Positions 50,010 to 58,125 of a stretch of 58,125 bases of DNA are shown in pieces. Both the position numbers and the translations under genes were made by a program. The notes under the pieces were generated by a model. It made no database searches, was not told the origin of the DNA, and saw only the letters and a list, made by a program, of their open reading frames with translations. The stretch comes from Nocardia asiatica NBRC 100129 (lineage in GTDB: Bacteria > Actinomycetota > Actinomycetes > Mycobacteriales > Mycobacteriaceae). The stretch lies in the NCBI RefSeq assembly GCF_000308415.1, contig NZ_BAFS01000468.1, positions 1-58,125 of the forward strand. Direction: 5' to 3'. Each line of letters begins with the position of its first letter. Position 1 is the stretch's first letter.

Positions 50010-51553
50010 CGGGGCACCTGCCCGTGATAGTTGCCGATCGCGCCTTCAGCGAACGAACTCAGCCTTGCCGCTGGCCGTCCGACCATCCGCACGGCGGCCG
50101 CGGCGCTGCCGGCCACCGCGCCGACTCCCCCTGCGACCGAGCCTAATCCGGCGGCTACGCCTCGTGCGCCGGCGCGCGCGGCGGCGGCACCTCCAGCGTT
50201 GCTCGCACTGCTGCGGGACGCCGAACTGCCCGCACCACCGCCAGAGCGGCCTGCCGATGACTGCACCGCGCCGGAAGCGGGTGGGCTGCCTGCGCTGGTG
50301 GAGCCGCTGCTCGCTGTGGAGGATCCCGATCCGAGTCCTGCTCCGGTGGCAGGGGTGGAGCCGCCACTGCCACTGCCACTGCTCGGCGTCCGGGAGCCCG
50401 CTCCAGCGCCGTATCCCGCCGCGACCGCCGAGAGCTGGCCGCCGCCAGCCGAGATCGACGCGGCGGCCGGGGTGATGACGCGCACCAGCGCGGGCATGGA
50501 TACGCCTGCGATCGCGAGCAAGACCGCGCCGACTACGGCGTCGGTGGCGGTGTTGCTGCTGGCGGCCCAGAACGCGAAGGCGTAGAGGAGGGATGCGACC
50601 GGTTTGAACAGTAGTGCGCTGACGGTGTATCCGATCAGCGACGACCAGGTCTGGCGGCCAGTGCCGGTGGCGGATGCGGCGGCGGCGATCGGTGAAACCG
50701 CGACGGCGATGGCGAGGACGGCTTCCCGGATCAGCAGGGCTATCAACTGGGCCACCGACCCGAACAGTGCGACGCCGGCCAGGACGAGGGACACGACTGG
50801 GCCGAGACCTGTTTTGTCGTCGATCCAGGCGATGGCGGTGACCTTCTGCGTCGGATCTCCGTCGGCGGCTTGCTGGATCACCCAGATGGAGAAACTGTCT
50901 CCGACCCGGTGCAGGAGGATGACCAGCGCGGGCAGCGTCCAGATCGAGAACAGGGTTCGGAACAGCATCCGTGCTGTTTCGTCGGCGCCTTCGGCGACAG
51001 CGTGGCGGCGCGCGATCGCCACGCGGATCGCTGCGGTGCCGATTCCGAACGCCAGCGCGACGATTTGTATTTCCCAGGTGAGGTTGCGGATGCCGGTGAT
51101 CGCGGTGGAGTCGGTCAGCGATGGGATCGGCACCGACATCCAGAAGGTCATGACCAGACCGAAGGCGCTTGTACTTCCTTCCATCACCGCCTTGGTGAAT
51201 TTGCCGATAGGGTCGGACCAGAATGCCGACTTTTCGATGACCCATCCAGCGGCGGTGGTGGCTCCTTCGGTGACCGTGCCGACCCCTGCAACTCCGAAAC
51301 ACAGTTCCGCGGTCTTGGAATTGACGATGTCGTCGAATATGTCGACGTTGGTGTCGATCGACATGGATTCTTTGCAGTCTTCGAGCGTGCCGTCGAAGTC
51401 GTAGCCGCCTTCGGCTTCGCTTTGGGAGAAGGTTGGTCCGGTTGATGGTGGTGGCACGTCCGGGCGGTTCTGGGCGGCTGCGGCTCCTGTCGAGATGGCC
51501 AGCAGCGCCAGCACGGCGGCCAGTAGTCCGGTCAGTCTTTTCACAGGGTCCAT
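50006..51553 (-). CDS. TrbL/VirB6-like multi-helix channel protein
   Basis: About 515 residues from ATG 51553, with GAGGG nine bases upstream; the start overlaps the preceding gene end. A cleavable signal sequence (LLAAVLALLAISTGAAAA) is followed by a Cys-containing outer segment and at least six hydrophobic helices (GLVMTFWMSVPIPSL, LAFGIGTAAIRVAIA, AVLAIAVAVSPIAAAAS, AVVGAVLLAIAGVSMPAL), then a long Gly/Ser/Ala tail. This is the TrbL/VirB6 layout, forming the inner-membrane part of the channel. Confidence 0.75.
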   Translation of the reverse strand: MDPVKRLTGLLAAVLALLAISTGAAAAQNRPDVPPPSTGPTFSQSEAEGGYDFDGTLEDCKESMSIDTNVDIFDDIVNSKTAELCFGVAGVGTVTEGATTAAGWVIEKSAFWSDPIGKFTKAVMEGSTSAFGLVMTFWMSVPIPSLTDSTAITGIRNLTWEIQIVALAFGIGTAAIRVAIARRHAVAEGADETARMLFRTLFSIWTLPALVILLHRVGDSFSIWVIQQAADGDPTQKVTAIAWIDDKTGLGPVVSLVLAGVALFGSVAQLIALLIREAVLAIAVAVSPIAAAASATGTGRQTWSSLIGYTVSALLFKPVASLLYAFAFWAASSNTATDAVVGAVLLAIAGVSMPALVRVITPAAASISAGGGQLSAVAAGYGAGAGSRTPSSGSGSGGSTPATGAGLGSGSSTASSGSTSAGSPPASGAVQSSAGRSGGGAGSSASRSSASNAGGAAAARAGARGVAAGLGSVAGGVGAVAGSAAAAVRMVGRPAARLSSFAEGAIGNYHGQVPR

Positions 51554-52359
51554 CGGGTCCATCCCTCGAGCGAGTTGTAGCGATGGCCGGAGCCCAGCGA
51601 TGTTTCCTTGCTGGGTTGGACCTTCCAGGTCCCCTCGCGCCACAGAAGATTCAGGCGCATCCCGATCCAGCGCGGTGTTGTGGTCGGTGTGCCGCTGTCG
51701 TCGACCTCGAGGCGCAGTGCCCATTCGGCGGCGACGAACTCCGCGTCACACGACAGGACCCGGAAGGCGTCCGGGGCGACGACCGCAGCACGGAACTTCT
51801 CGGCGTTGCTCGGCATGGCCAGCGGTGCCTGGGCGATGCGGTCGCGGTCGTCGGCGGACAGCATCGTCAGGGCTGTGAACGTGTCACGGGCGGGTGCGCC
51901 GCCTACGTAGCTGCGCGAGATCCAGTTCCACCCTGCCAATACCGCGCCCTGGGGACTGTGCCGGTAGCCGGTGAGCACAGTTCGCTCCAGGCGGGTCGGT
52001 CCATCGGTTGGTGAGACGAGGACCGGCATTCCGTAGGAGTGTTGGATCATCACCTGCTCGGGGGAGGTGACCGCTCCGCCGGGGCCGCACTCGATGCGAC
52101 CTGGGGCGGGTTCGCGTTGTGGCAGCGGTTGGCCGGCGGGATTGTTCGGGATCGCGACCTTGCGTCCATACCGGTCGCTGGTCGGGTCGGCGAATCCGCT
52201 GCCTGTCGGCGGATCCGCCGATGTCGGTGCGGCCTCGACTGTGATCGGTGCAGGGCTGGTGTCTGTGCTGCTGTCGTGGCGTCCGATGACCAGGACGGTG
52301 ACTACAGCGACGACGAGGGCGATACTGCAGGCGAGGAGCAGAGCTGGACGAGCGCGCAT
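51541..52359 (-). CDS. Membrane-anchored surface protein of secretion cluster
   Basis: About 272 residues from ATG 52359, sharing one base with the upstream stop (TGATG). One N-terminal helix (LLLACSIALVVAVVTVLVIG), a Pro/Thr linker and a beta-rich domain. DGPTRLERTVLTGYRHSPQGA recurs in the next gene upstream as DGPTHSGVVDTGYKQTPQGA, so the two are paralogues. Such TGYxxTPQGAxLA proteins accompany actinobacterial conjugation clusters (DUF8175-type, from memory). Probably an outer component facing the wall. Confidence 0.7.
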   Translation of the reverse strand: MRARPALLLACSIALVVAVVTVLVIGRHDSSTDTSPAPITVEAAPTSADPPTGSGFADPTSDRYGRKVAIPNNPAGQPLPQREPAPGRIECGPGGAVTSPEQVMIQHSYGMPVLVSPTDGPTRLERTVLTGYRHSPQGAVLAGWNWISRSYVGGAPARDTFTALTMLSADDRDRIAQAPLAMPSNAEKFRAAVVAPDAFRVLSCDAEFVAAEWALRLEVDDSGTPTTTPRWIGMRLNLLWREGTWKVQPSKETSLGSGHRYNSLEGWTRWTL

Positions 52360-53030
52360 CAACTCTCCAGGCGGGTGTATCCGTCGAGGCTGGTCAGTTC
52401 GACGGCGTCGATCGTTTCCTCGGCGGTGGGCAGCACGATGCGCCAGTCGTCTGCCAGCCACTGCAACGCGACGGGATAGGCGAATGTTCGCGACGGTGAG
52501 CCGGTTTCGGTGACCACGCGCGCGGCCGCGGTGATGGGTTCACTGCTGCTGTAATGGTCGATCTTGAACGCGACGAAGCGGGGCGCCTGGTCAGCTGGCA
52601 CGACGCCGGAGACAGTCAACGGTGCCCGCTGGGCCGCGAAGGCGTCGCGGCCTGGTCCCGGGGCGGTGACGATGGACACCACCTTGCCCCACTCGTCGTC
52701 GTCGGCCAGCGCGAGATATGCCTGCCCGCGGATCGCGGCGAGCGCAGCGCCTTGCGGTGTCTGCTTGTATCCGGTGTCAACGACTCCGCTGTGGGTTGGC
52801 CCGTCGATACGCGATCGCGGCAATCGCACACCGCGGTAGGTGTCCCATCGCAGTTGTGATGGCGCGGCGGTGGTGTTGACCACCGTGGTGCTCGGTGCCG
52901 TGCCGCTGGGGTGTTCTTCCGACTGGGCGCTGCAACTGGCAACGCTGGTCGCAGCCACAACACCGCAGGTAGCGGAGATCAGCGGCCCGAGACGCAACAG
53001 CCAGGCAGGGCGGTGATGATTTGCTCGCAT
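52359..53030 (-). CDS. Lipoprotein paralogue of the secretion cluster
   Basis: About 223 residues from ATG 53030; the signal peptide ends in VASC (lipobox). The mature part has DGPTHSGVVDTGYKQTPQGA followed by a mixed domain (FVAFKIDHYSSSEPITAAAR, YPVALQWLADDWRIVLPTAE). Same domain as in the gene downstream, but lipid-anchored instead of helix-anchored. Likely surface part of the channel. Confidence 0.7.
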   Translation of the reverse strand: MRANHHRPAWLLRLGPLISATCGVVAATSVASCSAQSEEHPSGTAPSTTVVNTTAAPSQLRWDTYRGVRLPRSRIDGPTHSGVVDTGYKQTPQGAALAAIRGQAYLALADDDEWGKVVSIVTAPGPGRDAFAAQRAPLTVSGVVPADQAPRFVAFKIDHYSSSEPITAAARVVTETGSPSRTFAYPVALQWLADDWRIVLPTAEETIDAVELTSLDGYTRLES

Positions 53031-53035
53031 GCGTG

Positions 53036-53305
53036 TCACTCCAGCAGCCTGTTCGCGGCGGTGGCTGCCGAGCCGAGAGCTGCAGCGGCGATGAGGATTC
53101 GGATGAGGGTGGCTTCTTCCAGCAGTTGAGTTGAGGCGCTGGAGCGGCGCTGCCATACCAGGATCATCACCGTGGAGATGAACCCGGCCAGTGACAGCAG
53201 CGCGCCGAACCACAGGAACCATGTGAAGATCTGCGCCAGTGGTTCGGCGACCTGTCGGGGTACCAACTCCGGTTCCGTCGGCGGGCCCGCTGCGAGAGCG
53301 GGCAT
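53036..53305 (-). CDS. Small membrane protein, pilin-like
   Basis: 89 residues from ATG 53305, which shares a base with the upstream stop (TGATG). Two hydrophobic segments (IFTWFLWFGALLSLAGFIST; ILIAAAALGSAATAA). The order 'short polar N-terminus, helix, basic loop QRRSS, helix' is the same as in the protein encoded just upstream, so both may be VirB2/TrbC-type subunits or paralogous channel peptides. Confidence 0.65.
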   Translation of the reverse strand: MPALAAGPPTEPELVPRQVAEPLAQIFTWFLWFGALLSLAGFISTVMILVWQRRSSASTQLLEEATLIRILIAAAALGSAATAANRLLE

Positions 53306-53601
53306 CAGAACACCAGCGTGTTGATGATCGTGCCGGCCATCGAGATCAGCGCGGCGCCGAGCATCGCGCCGACCAGTTTGGCTTGCGCGTCGCCGCCGCC
53401 GCCGGACCACCGTTGGTACGCCAGCATTGCGGCTGCGACGATGAACCCACCGAGGGTGGCGATGACCGCTGCCCAGATGAACCATCGCAGGATTTGGAGG
53501 TATTTCTCCTCCCCGGGTGGTGCTTCGATGCGGGTGGTGAAGTCTTGGGCCAGCGACGATGTCACGGCGTCATGGAGGCCCAGAGCGGTCATGGTGAACA
53601 T
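53305..53601 (-). CDS. Small membrane protein, VirB2/TrbC-like
   Basis: 98 residues from ATG 53601 (AAAGGA upstream). Helices ILRWFIWAAVIATLGGFIVA and LVGAMLGAALISMAGTIINT are separated by YQRWSGGGGDAQAK. The two-helix hairpin with Gly-rich loop fits VirB2-type pilin subunits; actinobacterial relatives probably form channel components rather than long pili. Coupled to the 89-residue paralogue. Confidence 0.65.
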   Translation of the reverse strand: MFTMTALGLHDAVTSSLAQDFTTRIEAPPGEEKYLQILRWFIWAAVIATLGGFIVAAAMLAYQRWSGGGGDAQAKLVGAMLGAALISMAGTIINTLVF

Positions 53602-53616
53602 AGGTGGTTCCTTTCT

Positions 53617-54252
53617 TCAGCCGCGGGTGACTGCGGCTCGGGCGGCGGCGAAGATCGCTGAACCGATCGACGCCAATTCGGGATGGACGACCTCGGCCGG
53701 GTCCGGTTTTCCGCCGAGGCGCTTTGGTGGTTCGGCGGGTGCGTCTCGGGGTGACCATTGGGGCATTTGGTCGTGATGCAGCAGCCGATAGACCGGAATG
53801 AAAGGCACCCGCCAGGCGGCCGGGGCGAGTTCTTCGACCAGGTCGAGTTGTCGGCGCAATGTCTTCGGCAAGGCACCGTCGTGGTCGGCGACGACTACCA
53901 GCCCCAGCAGGGTGCACTCGCCGATGAGGCCTGCGGCGGCTTGACGCAGGGCCACGTGCGCGGCGTGCAGGCCGACGCGGTGGGTGCGGGCGACGACGAC
54001 GACGTTGCTGTAGCGGTCTGCGGCTGGCCAGCCGCGCCGAGCATCGCCGGCCGGTGCCCAGGTGCGGGCCAGGGTGCTGGCTCCCGCTCCCCCGTGCGCA
54101 CCCACCAGCCAGAACGCGGGGTGCGGTGTCGCAGCGGAGAGTGCGTGATCCCAGACCGGTGCCAGTTCGTGTTGGTCGGGAACCTTCAATCCGACTGGTG
54201 CAGCGCGGCGTGTGTCGTCCGCGTTGCGTGTGCTCAGTGCTGCCGTGGCCAT
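53617..54252 (-). CDS. P-loop-like protein (DUF6668-type) with deviant Walker A
   Basis: About 211 residues from ATG 54252, with AAAGGA upstream. WLVGAHGGAGASTLARTWAP resembles a MinD/ParA-type P-loop, but both signature lysines are missing. The following strands (SNVVVVARTHRVGLHAAHVA, LLGLVVVADHDGALPKTLRR, VPFIPVYRLLHHDQ) fit the fold. The region after WSPRDAPAEPPKRLGG is a flexible tail. Perhaps a scaffold or regulatory ATPase relative of the secretion machine. The family name is from memory. Confidence 0.65.
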   Translation of the reverse strand: MATAALSTRNADDTRRAAPVGLKVPDQHELAPVWDHALSAATPHPAFWLVGAHGGAGASTLARTWAPAGDARRGWPAADRYSNVVVVARTHRVGLHAAHVALRQAAAGLIGECTLLGLVVVADHDGALPKTLRRQLDLVEELAPAAWRVPFIPVYRLLHHDQMPQWSPRDAPAEPPKRLGGKPDPAEVVHPELASIGSAIFAAARAAVTRG

Positions 54253-54272
54253 GATCGCTTCCTTTGACGGGG

Positions 54273-55781
54273 TCACTTCCCCGGCCTGGTGGCGCCGCTG
54301 AGGATGCTCGAGGCCGACACGACCGGTTGGCTGGGTGGGGCCAGCAAGGGACCTGGTCCGGTGGGGCGTGTACTGCGAGTGGGGGCGGGGGTGTCGGCGA
54401 TGTCCGCGGCGGCGGCGATGATCCAGTCGATGACGTAGCGGACGGCGCTCTGCCCTTGGGCGCCGACGGGAGTGTTCGCATAGCCGCTGGTGTGTTGCTG
54501 TGCGGTGTTCCAGTAGCGGGTGTCCATGGCGATCTGCACCAAGCCCGCGTTATCGACGATCCCTTGCTCGATCTCGTTGAAGATGAGCTTGACGGCGTTG
54601 TCGATCGTGACCGGAGGAATCAGTTTCAGTGCCGCGTCGGCGAGCTTGGTACCCAAGATCCCCAGTGCGGCTGCCGGATTCGCGACACCGGCTGCGACGA
54701 TCTGGACGATGGTGGCGGGGTTGAGCAGGTCCTTGGCGATGGTGATGGCGGCGCCGATGCCCATCCCGGCGATTTTGGTGACGGCTTTGATCGCCTGGTT
54801 GAGGGCGTCCTCGGGCCGAGAGTGTGGATTGGTGGACTCCACGAGCCGGTCCAGCACGCTCGGCCCGGTGGGGCGGACCTGGATTCGGCCGTTGCTGTAG
54901 GAGATGTGGTCGTTGACGAACGCCGCGCCGGTGTAGAGCAACGACTGCCCCACGGCCGTTCCGACACTGGTGAGGATGCCGATGGGGTCGGAGGGGTCGA
55001 GTTTGGACTGCCCGGCGACGTTGGCTACGACATGAGCGAGCGCGGCGTCGGGTGGGGTGTCACAGCTGAGATCGCCGGCAACGCAGAAGTTTCCGACCCG
55101 GCCTGCCACCGATCCGAAGGTGGTGCGGGTGGGATTCGGTGCTATCCCGCCACCTGGGGGCGGGGCGGCGGCACCCAGCCGCACCTGCGATACCTGCTTG
55201 GAGCGGGCACCGGGCACCGGCTGCGGTGCACTCTGCTGGGCAGAGGCGAAGACTGGTGCGCCCTGGGGGCGGGTGGGGTCGCCGAACAAAGCGACCCCTG
55301 CAAGGCGATCGCCGGCGATAGGGCCTGTGCCCGCGCCGATCTCACGGGCGATTTGTGACATGACCTGGGCGCCTTGACTGTGCCCGATCAACATCATCCG
55401 TTGGTTCGGGCAGCGCGCCGCCTGGTCGGTGAGCATGGTGCGGGTGGCGGCGACGCCGCCGGTGACCGACTGGTCGTAGGTGTCCTTGGAGCGATCGAAC
55501 GGCTTGCCACCGAAGCTCGCTGCGTAGGGCACGTACGCGCGGCTGAGCACCGGCTTGGTCTCGTTGAGCGCCGCGCCCGCGGCGAGCACGATCTGGGCGC
55601 CGAACCCGGTGTCGACGTCGGGATTGGCGTCGGAGCTCGATTCGGTGGTGCCGTTGGCGACCAGCACATGCAGCGGCATGCAGTCAGCCGGTTGGCGCGT
55701 CGGGGCCGCGCTGGCGGCGGGCGTACCGGTGAGCAGGAGGGAGGTTGCGGTGAGGCCGGTGAGGACGAGGGTCAGTTTCAT
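54273..55781 (-). CDS. Secreted cutinase-family serine hydrolase with C-terminal extension
   Basis: 502 residues from ATG 55781. Signal peptide (LVLTGLTATSLLLTG ... AASAA), then a cutinase domain: Ser135 in LIGHSQGAQVMSQIA, and the CVAGDLSCD loop with D237 and H250 in ALAHVVANV completing the triad. Cutinases are about 200-220 residues; here roughly 230 more follow, helix-rich (AVTKIAGMGIGAAITIAKDL, NPATIVQIVAAGVANPAAAL) and ending in a Pro/Thr tail. A lipid or mycolate esterase made with the secretion genes could modify the mycomembrane. Confidence 0.85.
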   Translation of the reverse strand: MKLTLVLTGLTATSLLLTGTPAASAAPTRQPADCMPLHVLVANGTTESSSDANPDVDTGFGAQIVLAAGAALNETKPVLSRAYVPYAASFGGKPFDRSKDTYDQSVTGGVAATRTMLTDQAARCPNQRMMLIGHSQGAQVMSQIAREIGAGTGPIAGDRLAGVALFGDPTRPQGAPVFASAQQSAPQPVPGARSKQVSQVRLGAAAPPPGGGIAPNPTRTTFGSVAGRVGNFCVAGDLSCDTPPDAALAHVVANVAGQSKLDPSDPIGILTSVGTAVGQSLLYTGAAFVNDHISYSNGRIQVRPTGPSVLDRLVESTNPHSRPEDALNQAIKAVTKIAGMGIGAAITIAKDLLNPATIVQIVAAGVANPAAALGILGTKLADAALKLIPPVTIDNAVKLIFNEIEQGIVDNAGLVQIAMDTRYWNTAQQHTSGYANTPVGAQGQSAVRYVIDWIIAAAADIADTPAPTRSTRPTGPGPLLAPPSQPVVSASSILSGATRPGK

Positions 55782-55785
55782 CGCG

Positions 55786-56532
55786 TCAGGTCCCGTCTCG
55801 CGCTACGACGCCGGTGATCAGGGCCCCTGTCGGGGATTGGGCGGCGTCGACGGTGGTGATCGTTTGCCGGTAGTGGTCGAGGGTGCCGTCGGGGCGGCGT
55901 GCGAAGAGTTCGACTGCGTGGATTCCGTGGCCGATGTTCTGCGCCAGCACGCAGTGGACGGTGCCTGGTGGCACGGTGTTGATGCCGGCCGCGAGGTCTT
56001 CGACTGATCCGACCCGTGCGTCTGGGCTGACGAAGCTGCGGGCGGTGGCGGCGTTGCGTTCGATGTAGTAGGCGCGCTCGAAGGCGGCGATGGCGCGCCA
56101 CCCGGGCTCCGTTGATGTCGTGGTGACTGGTTGTCCGCTGCCGAGCTTGGCGCACCACGCGACGTCCGTGGCACTACTGGCGGTGGCCGCAGAACCACTG
56201 GTTGCGGTCGTGATGGGTGCTGTGGCGGTTGTGGTGGCGTTGTCGTCAGATGACATCAGCAGGGCGGCGCTGACCCCGGCCACGCCCAGTAGCAGCAGGA
56301 CGGTGATACCGACAACAGCCCAGCTCATGTTCCGACCGCCTCGGTTGCGTGGTGATGGAGACGGTTCGGAAGCGGCCGCGGCGGGAGTGATCGGTGCGGG
56401 CGCTCCGGTGAACCAGTCGTGATCGGCGGTCGCGGGGTCGTCGGGCACGACCGTGAGCGCCACCGGAGATTTCTGCCGTGAGGCTGCCGCCTGTCCGGGG
56501 GTGTCGTCGCCGAACCAATCGTCATCGGGCAT
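55786..56532 (-). CDS. Single-helix membrane protein of secretion cluster
   Basis: 248 residues from ATG 56532, overlapping the preceding gene by 11 bases. A cytoplasmic acidic part with two DDWFG/DHDWFTG-like motifs precedes one helix (VVGITVLLLLGVAGVSAALL), a Thr/Ala linker, and a beta-rich outer domain (WCAKLGSGQP, AFERAYYIERNAATARSFVS, TVHCVLAQNIGHGIHAVELF). Layout recalls VirB8-type or DUF8176-type anchors. Probably part of the envelope-spanning complex. Confidence 0.65.
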   Translation of the reverse strand: MPDDDWFGDDTPGQAAASRQKSPVALTVVPDDPATADHDWFTGAPAPITPAAAASEPSPSPRNRGGRNMSWAVVGITVLLLLGVAGVSAALLMSSDDNATTTATAPITTATSGSAATASSATDVAWCAKLGSGQPVTTTSTEPGWRAIAAFERAYYIERNAATARSFVSPDARVGSVEDLAAGINTVPPGTVHCVLAQNIGHGIHAVELFARRPDGTLDHYRQTITTVDAAQSPTGALITGVVARDGT

Positions 56533-57388
56533 CGCCGACCTCCGCGACGCTGCGCATCCCGAGTGGATGCTCAGGCCAAAGCTGCTGCGCGATCTCGGTA
56601 TACGCGGCGCGGGTGTACGCAGACAGCGCGGCGTCGGTGATCGCGGTGCCCTTGGCCAGGTGCGGGTCGAACGGAACTTCGAGCACCCGGGCGACCCAGC
56701 CGGTGTATTGGCTGCGCAGCTGGTGGGCTATCGCGACGGTGCGAGGCATCTGATGGGACACCACCAGCGTGGCCTCGGCGATCAGATCTCCGCCGAGGTG
56801 GGCATCGAGCCATTGAAGCGCCACCTGCGTGCGTGTGGCAGCGTCGGGTCGCGCGGGGATCACCACCACGATCCGTAGATCCGGGCGAGCCAACAGTGGC
56901 CGCAACGACATGGCGGACACTGACCCACCGCCGTCGACGACCGGCACCGCGCGCTCGGCGATGAGGCGATCGCAGAGAGTGCTCAAGGTTGCTCGTCGAG
57001 GCAGTGGGCCAGGTTCACAACGCAGCAGACCGGCGCCGGAGCTCGCCAGCGAAACGGTTTCGACAAGTCGCAGTGCGGCGGGTGAATCGCTGTCGGCCAG
57101 CCACGCTTGCACAGTGGCGGGCAGCAGACGCGCATCCGCGCCGCGACTGACCAAGTCTCCGGCGACCGCGTCGACCGCCACCGTGTGGAGCGCGGGCGAG
57201 GCGCACGCCAACCGGGAAGCCAGCCCCAGCACCGTAGTGGTGACTCCCGCGCCGCCGCACACGCCGGCGACCAGCACCGGCGGTGCTGGTGCGAGCTCGC
57301 TTCGCGGTGGCCACGCCTTCTGCTGGGCATGTGCCGAGCCGGGTGGGGCAGCGACCTCGAATGCGCCCAGAGGCAGGTTCCCGGCCAT
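56522..57388 (-). CDS. MinD/ParA-like P-loop protein with deviant Walker A
   Basis: About 288 residues from ATG 57388 (AGGTG upstream). LVAGVCGGAGVTTTVLGLAS matches the ParA/MinD P-loop except that both lysines are replaced. Later landmarks are VAVDAVAGDLVSRGA, PVVDGGGSVSAMSLRPLL and RIVVVIPARPDAATRTQVAL. ParA-like proteins position transfer or secretion machines; the missing lysines question ATP hydrolysis. It has the same peculiarity as the DUF6668-type protein in the cluster. Confidence 0.7.
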   Translation of the reverse strand: MAGNLPLGAFEVAAPPGSAHAQQKAWPPRSELAPAPPVLVAGVCGGAGVTTTVLGLASRLACASPALHTVAVDAVAGDLVSRGADARLLPATVQAWLADSDSPAALRLVETVSLASSGAGLLRCEPGPLPRRATLSTLCDRLIAERAVPVVDGGGSVSAMSLRPLLARPDLRIVVVIPARPDAATRTQVALQWLDAHLGGDLIAEATLVVSHQMPRTVAIAHQLRSQYTGWVARVLEVPFDPHLAKGTAITDAALSAYTRAAYTEIAQQLWPEHPLGMRSVAEVGDAR

Positions 57389-57390
57389 GG

Positions 57391-58125
57391 TCACACCTGG
57401 TTTGGTGGCGGCGCAGGCACCAAGCTCCCCAGCCACTGCTGGGCGGCTCCGACCACGGTCGACACCAGCGCGTCCACGGGTGTCGCGGCAGGCGGCTCCT
57501 GTGGCGCGGGCAGCTCCTCCGGGATCGGCTTCGCCTGGGCTGGCGGGGGTTCGGGAGCCGGGTCCGGTGCCGGAGCCGCGTCCGGTGGCGGATTGCTGCT
57601 GTCACCTGCGCCGAACGCAGTGGCGACTGCGGCACCGGCTGCGCCGCCGATGACGCCACCGACGATCTGGGCGGGCACACCGATGATCGCTGCCCCGGCC
57701 ATGCATCCACCGATGCCGCCGATGGTCGCGCCCAGCGGAGCACCGACTCCGCCGGTGGGGACGCCGCCTGCGATGCCGCCTGCGATGCCGCCGATCAGCA
57801 TCCCCCCGAAGCATCCGCTGATGCCGCCGACAACGGCACCGATGTCGGCACCGACTGCGGCGCCTACGTACGCGCCGCCGGTGGTGACGATCGGTAACCG
57901 ATCGGCCTTGTCGCGCGGCAACCCGATCGCGTCGCCGAACAACGCGACTTGGTAGACGGCGTTGTCGTTGTGCCGGTTCCATTCGCGCACCAGCGATTCA
58001 GGGGCCCAATCCGGGCGCGGATGGCTTTCGGTGCCCAGGTGCAGCGTCAGCTCGGGCGGGGGCGGCGGGGTGGTCTCCTCACCCGACTGGTCCTGGGCCA
58101 GCTGACTGTCGGTGCCGGTTTCGGG
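57391..58125 (-). CDS. Glycine-zipper membrane protein, 5' end outside window
   Basis: The frame runs off the right edge of the window, so the start is not seen. After a polar part (PRPDWAPESLVREWNRHNDN) comes a Gly/Ala/Ile-rich stretch of about 90 residues (GAAVGADIGAVVGGISGCFG, GGMLIGGIAGGIAGGVPTGG) that forms glycine zippers able to pack in membranes, then a Pro/Ala tail and a short helix. Its stop is two bases before the MinD-like gene start. The role may be in the channel or surface of the secretion machine. Confidence 0.65.
   Translation of the reverse strand, partial: PETGTDSQLAQDQSGEETTPPPPPELTLHLGTESHPRPDWAPESLVREWNRHNDNAVYQVALFGDAIGLPRDKADRLPIVTTGGAYVGAAVGADIGAVVGGISGCFGGMLIGGIAGGIAGGVPTGGVGAPLGATIGGIGGCMAGAAIIGVPAQIVGGVIGGAAGAAVATAFGAGDSSNPPPDAAPAPDPAPEPPPAQAKPIPEELPAPQEPPAATPVDALVSTVVGAAQQWLGSLVPAPPPNQV

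Noticed and set aside
1..58125. CRISPR array or full insertion sequence
   Set aside because: No regularly spaced repeats of 24-40 bases and no complete transposase gene were found; only a TniQ fragment and a lone helix-turn-helix ORF hint at past transposition or recombination.

Overview
The window is GC-rich actinobacterial DNA that looks like an accessory region (plasmid or integrated conjugative element) of a mycolic-acid actinomycete, most likely Nocardia or a close relative. This rests on the codon and GC pattern, GTG starts, DUF3558-like lipoproteins, a cutinase, an MpaB/DUF2236 oxygenase and an actinobacterial conjugation-type (SCO6880/TrbL/VirB4/VirD4) secretion cluster. Genus and replicon type are inferences. 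No rRNA, tRNA or CRISPR array was seen.

Layout. 1-6.7 kb: small plasmid-type hypotheticals (a 59-aa helix-turn-helix protein, a Cys/His protein) and a head-to-head pair of DnaB-like RecA-core proteins, one with a DciA (DUF721)-like N-terminus; both lack the Walker A lysine. 6.7-12.5 kb: a DprA-phosphoribosyltransferase gene pair, a DUF2975 membrane protein with its XRE regulator behind tandem palindromic operators, a frameshifted gene, a PD-(D/E)XK-like protein and hypotheticals. 12.6-20.1 kb: an RNase II/R (RNB) domain joined to dsRNA-binding domains but broken by a frameshift, then large hypotheticals. 20.3-24.6 kb: a compact oxidative gene set (45-codon ORF, FAD monooxygenase, MpaB-type oxygenase, cytochrome P450). 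24.7-31.1 kb: hypotheticals, a decayed paralogue, an overlapping three-gene operon with a Ros/MucR-like zinc finger, and a truncated TniQ N-terminus beside a perfect 38-bp palindrome. 31.2-38.9 kb: a metallo-beta-lactamase hydrolase, two coupled lipoproteins, and a regulator / HExxGH metalloprotein / GGCT-like operon with phased GGAGAC repeats; then DUF4254 and a small protein behind three 16-bp tandem repeats. 39.0-40.7 kb: an XRE-MmyB regulator and a structured intergenic region.

40.76-58.1 kb: one long minus-strand cluster of overlapping genes for a conjugation-type secretion apparatus. Read from the right edge: a glycine-zipper protein running off the window, a MinD-like P-loop protein, a membrane protein, a secreted cutinase, a second P-loop protein, two pilin-like membrane peptides, two paralogous surface proteins, a TrbL/VirB6-like channel protein, an SCO6880-type protein, a VirB4-like ATPase, a hypothetical of a family also present near 28 kb, a three-domain peptidoglycan hydrolase, a VirB8-like protein, a VirD4/TraG coupling ATPase and a tandem DUF4913 protein. 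No relaxase is visible, so transfer, if it occurs, needs genes outside this window.

The most unusual content is the DciA/DnaB-like pair without Walker lysines, the DprA-PRTase pair, the RNB-dsRBD fusion, the short ORF plus three-oxidase locus, and several unexplained phased or palindromic DNA sites.
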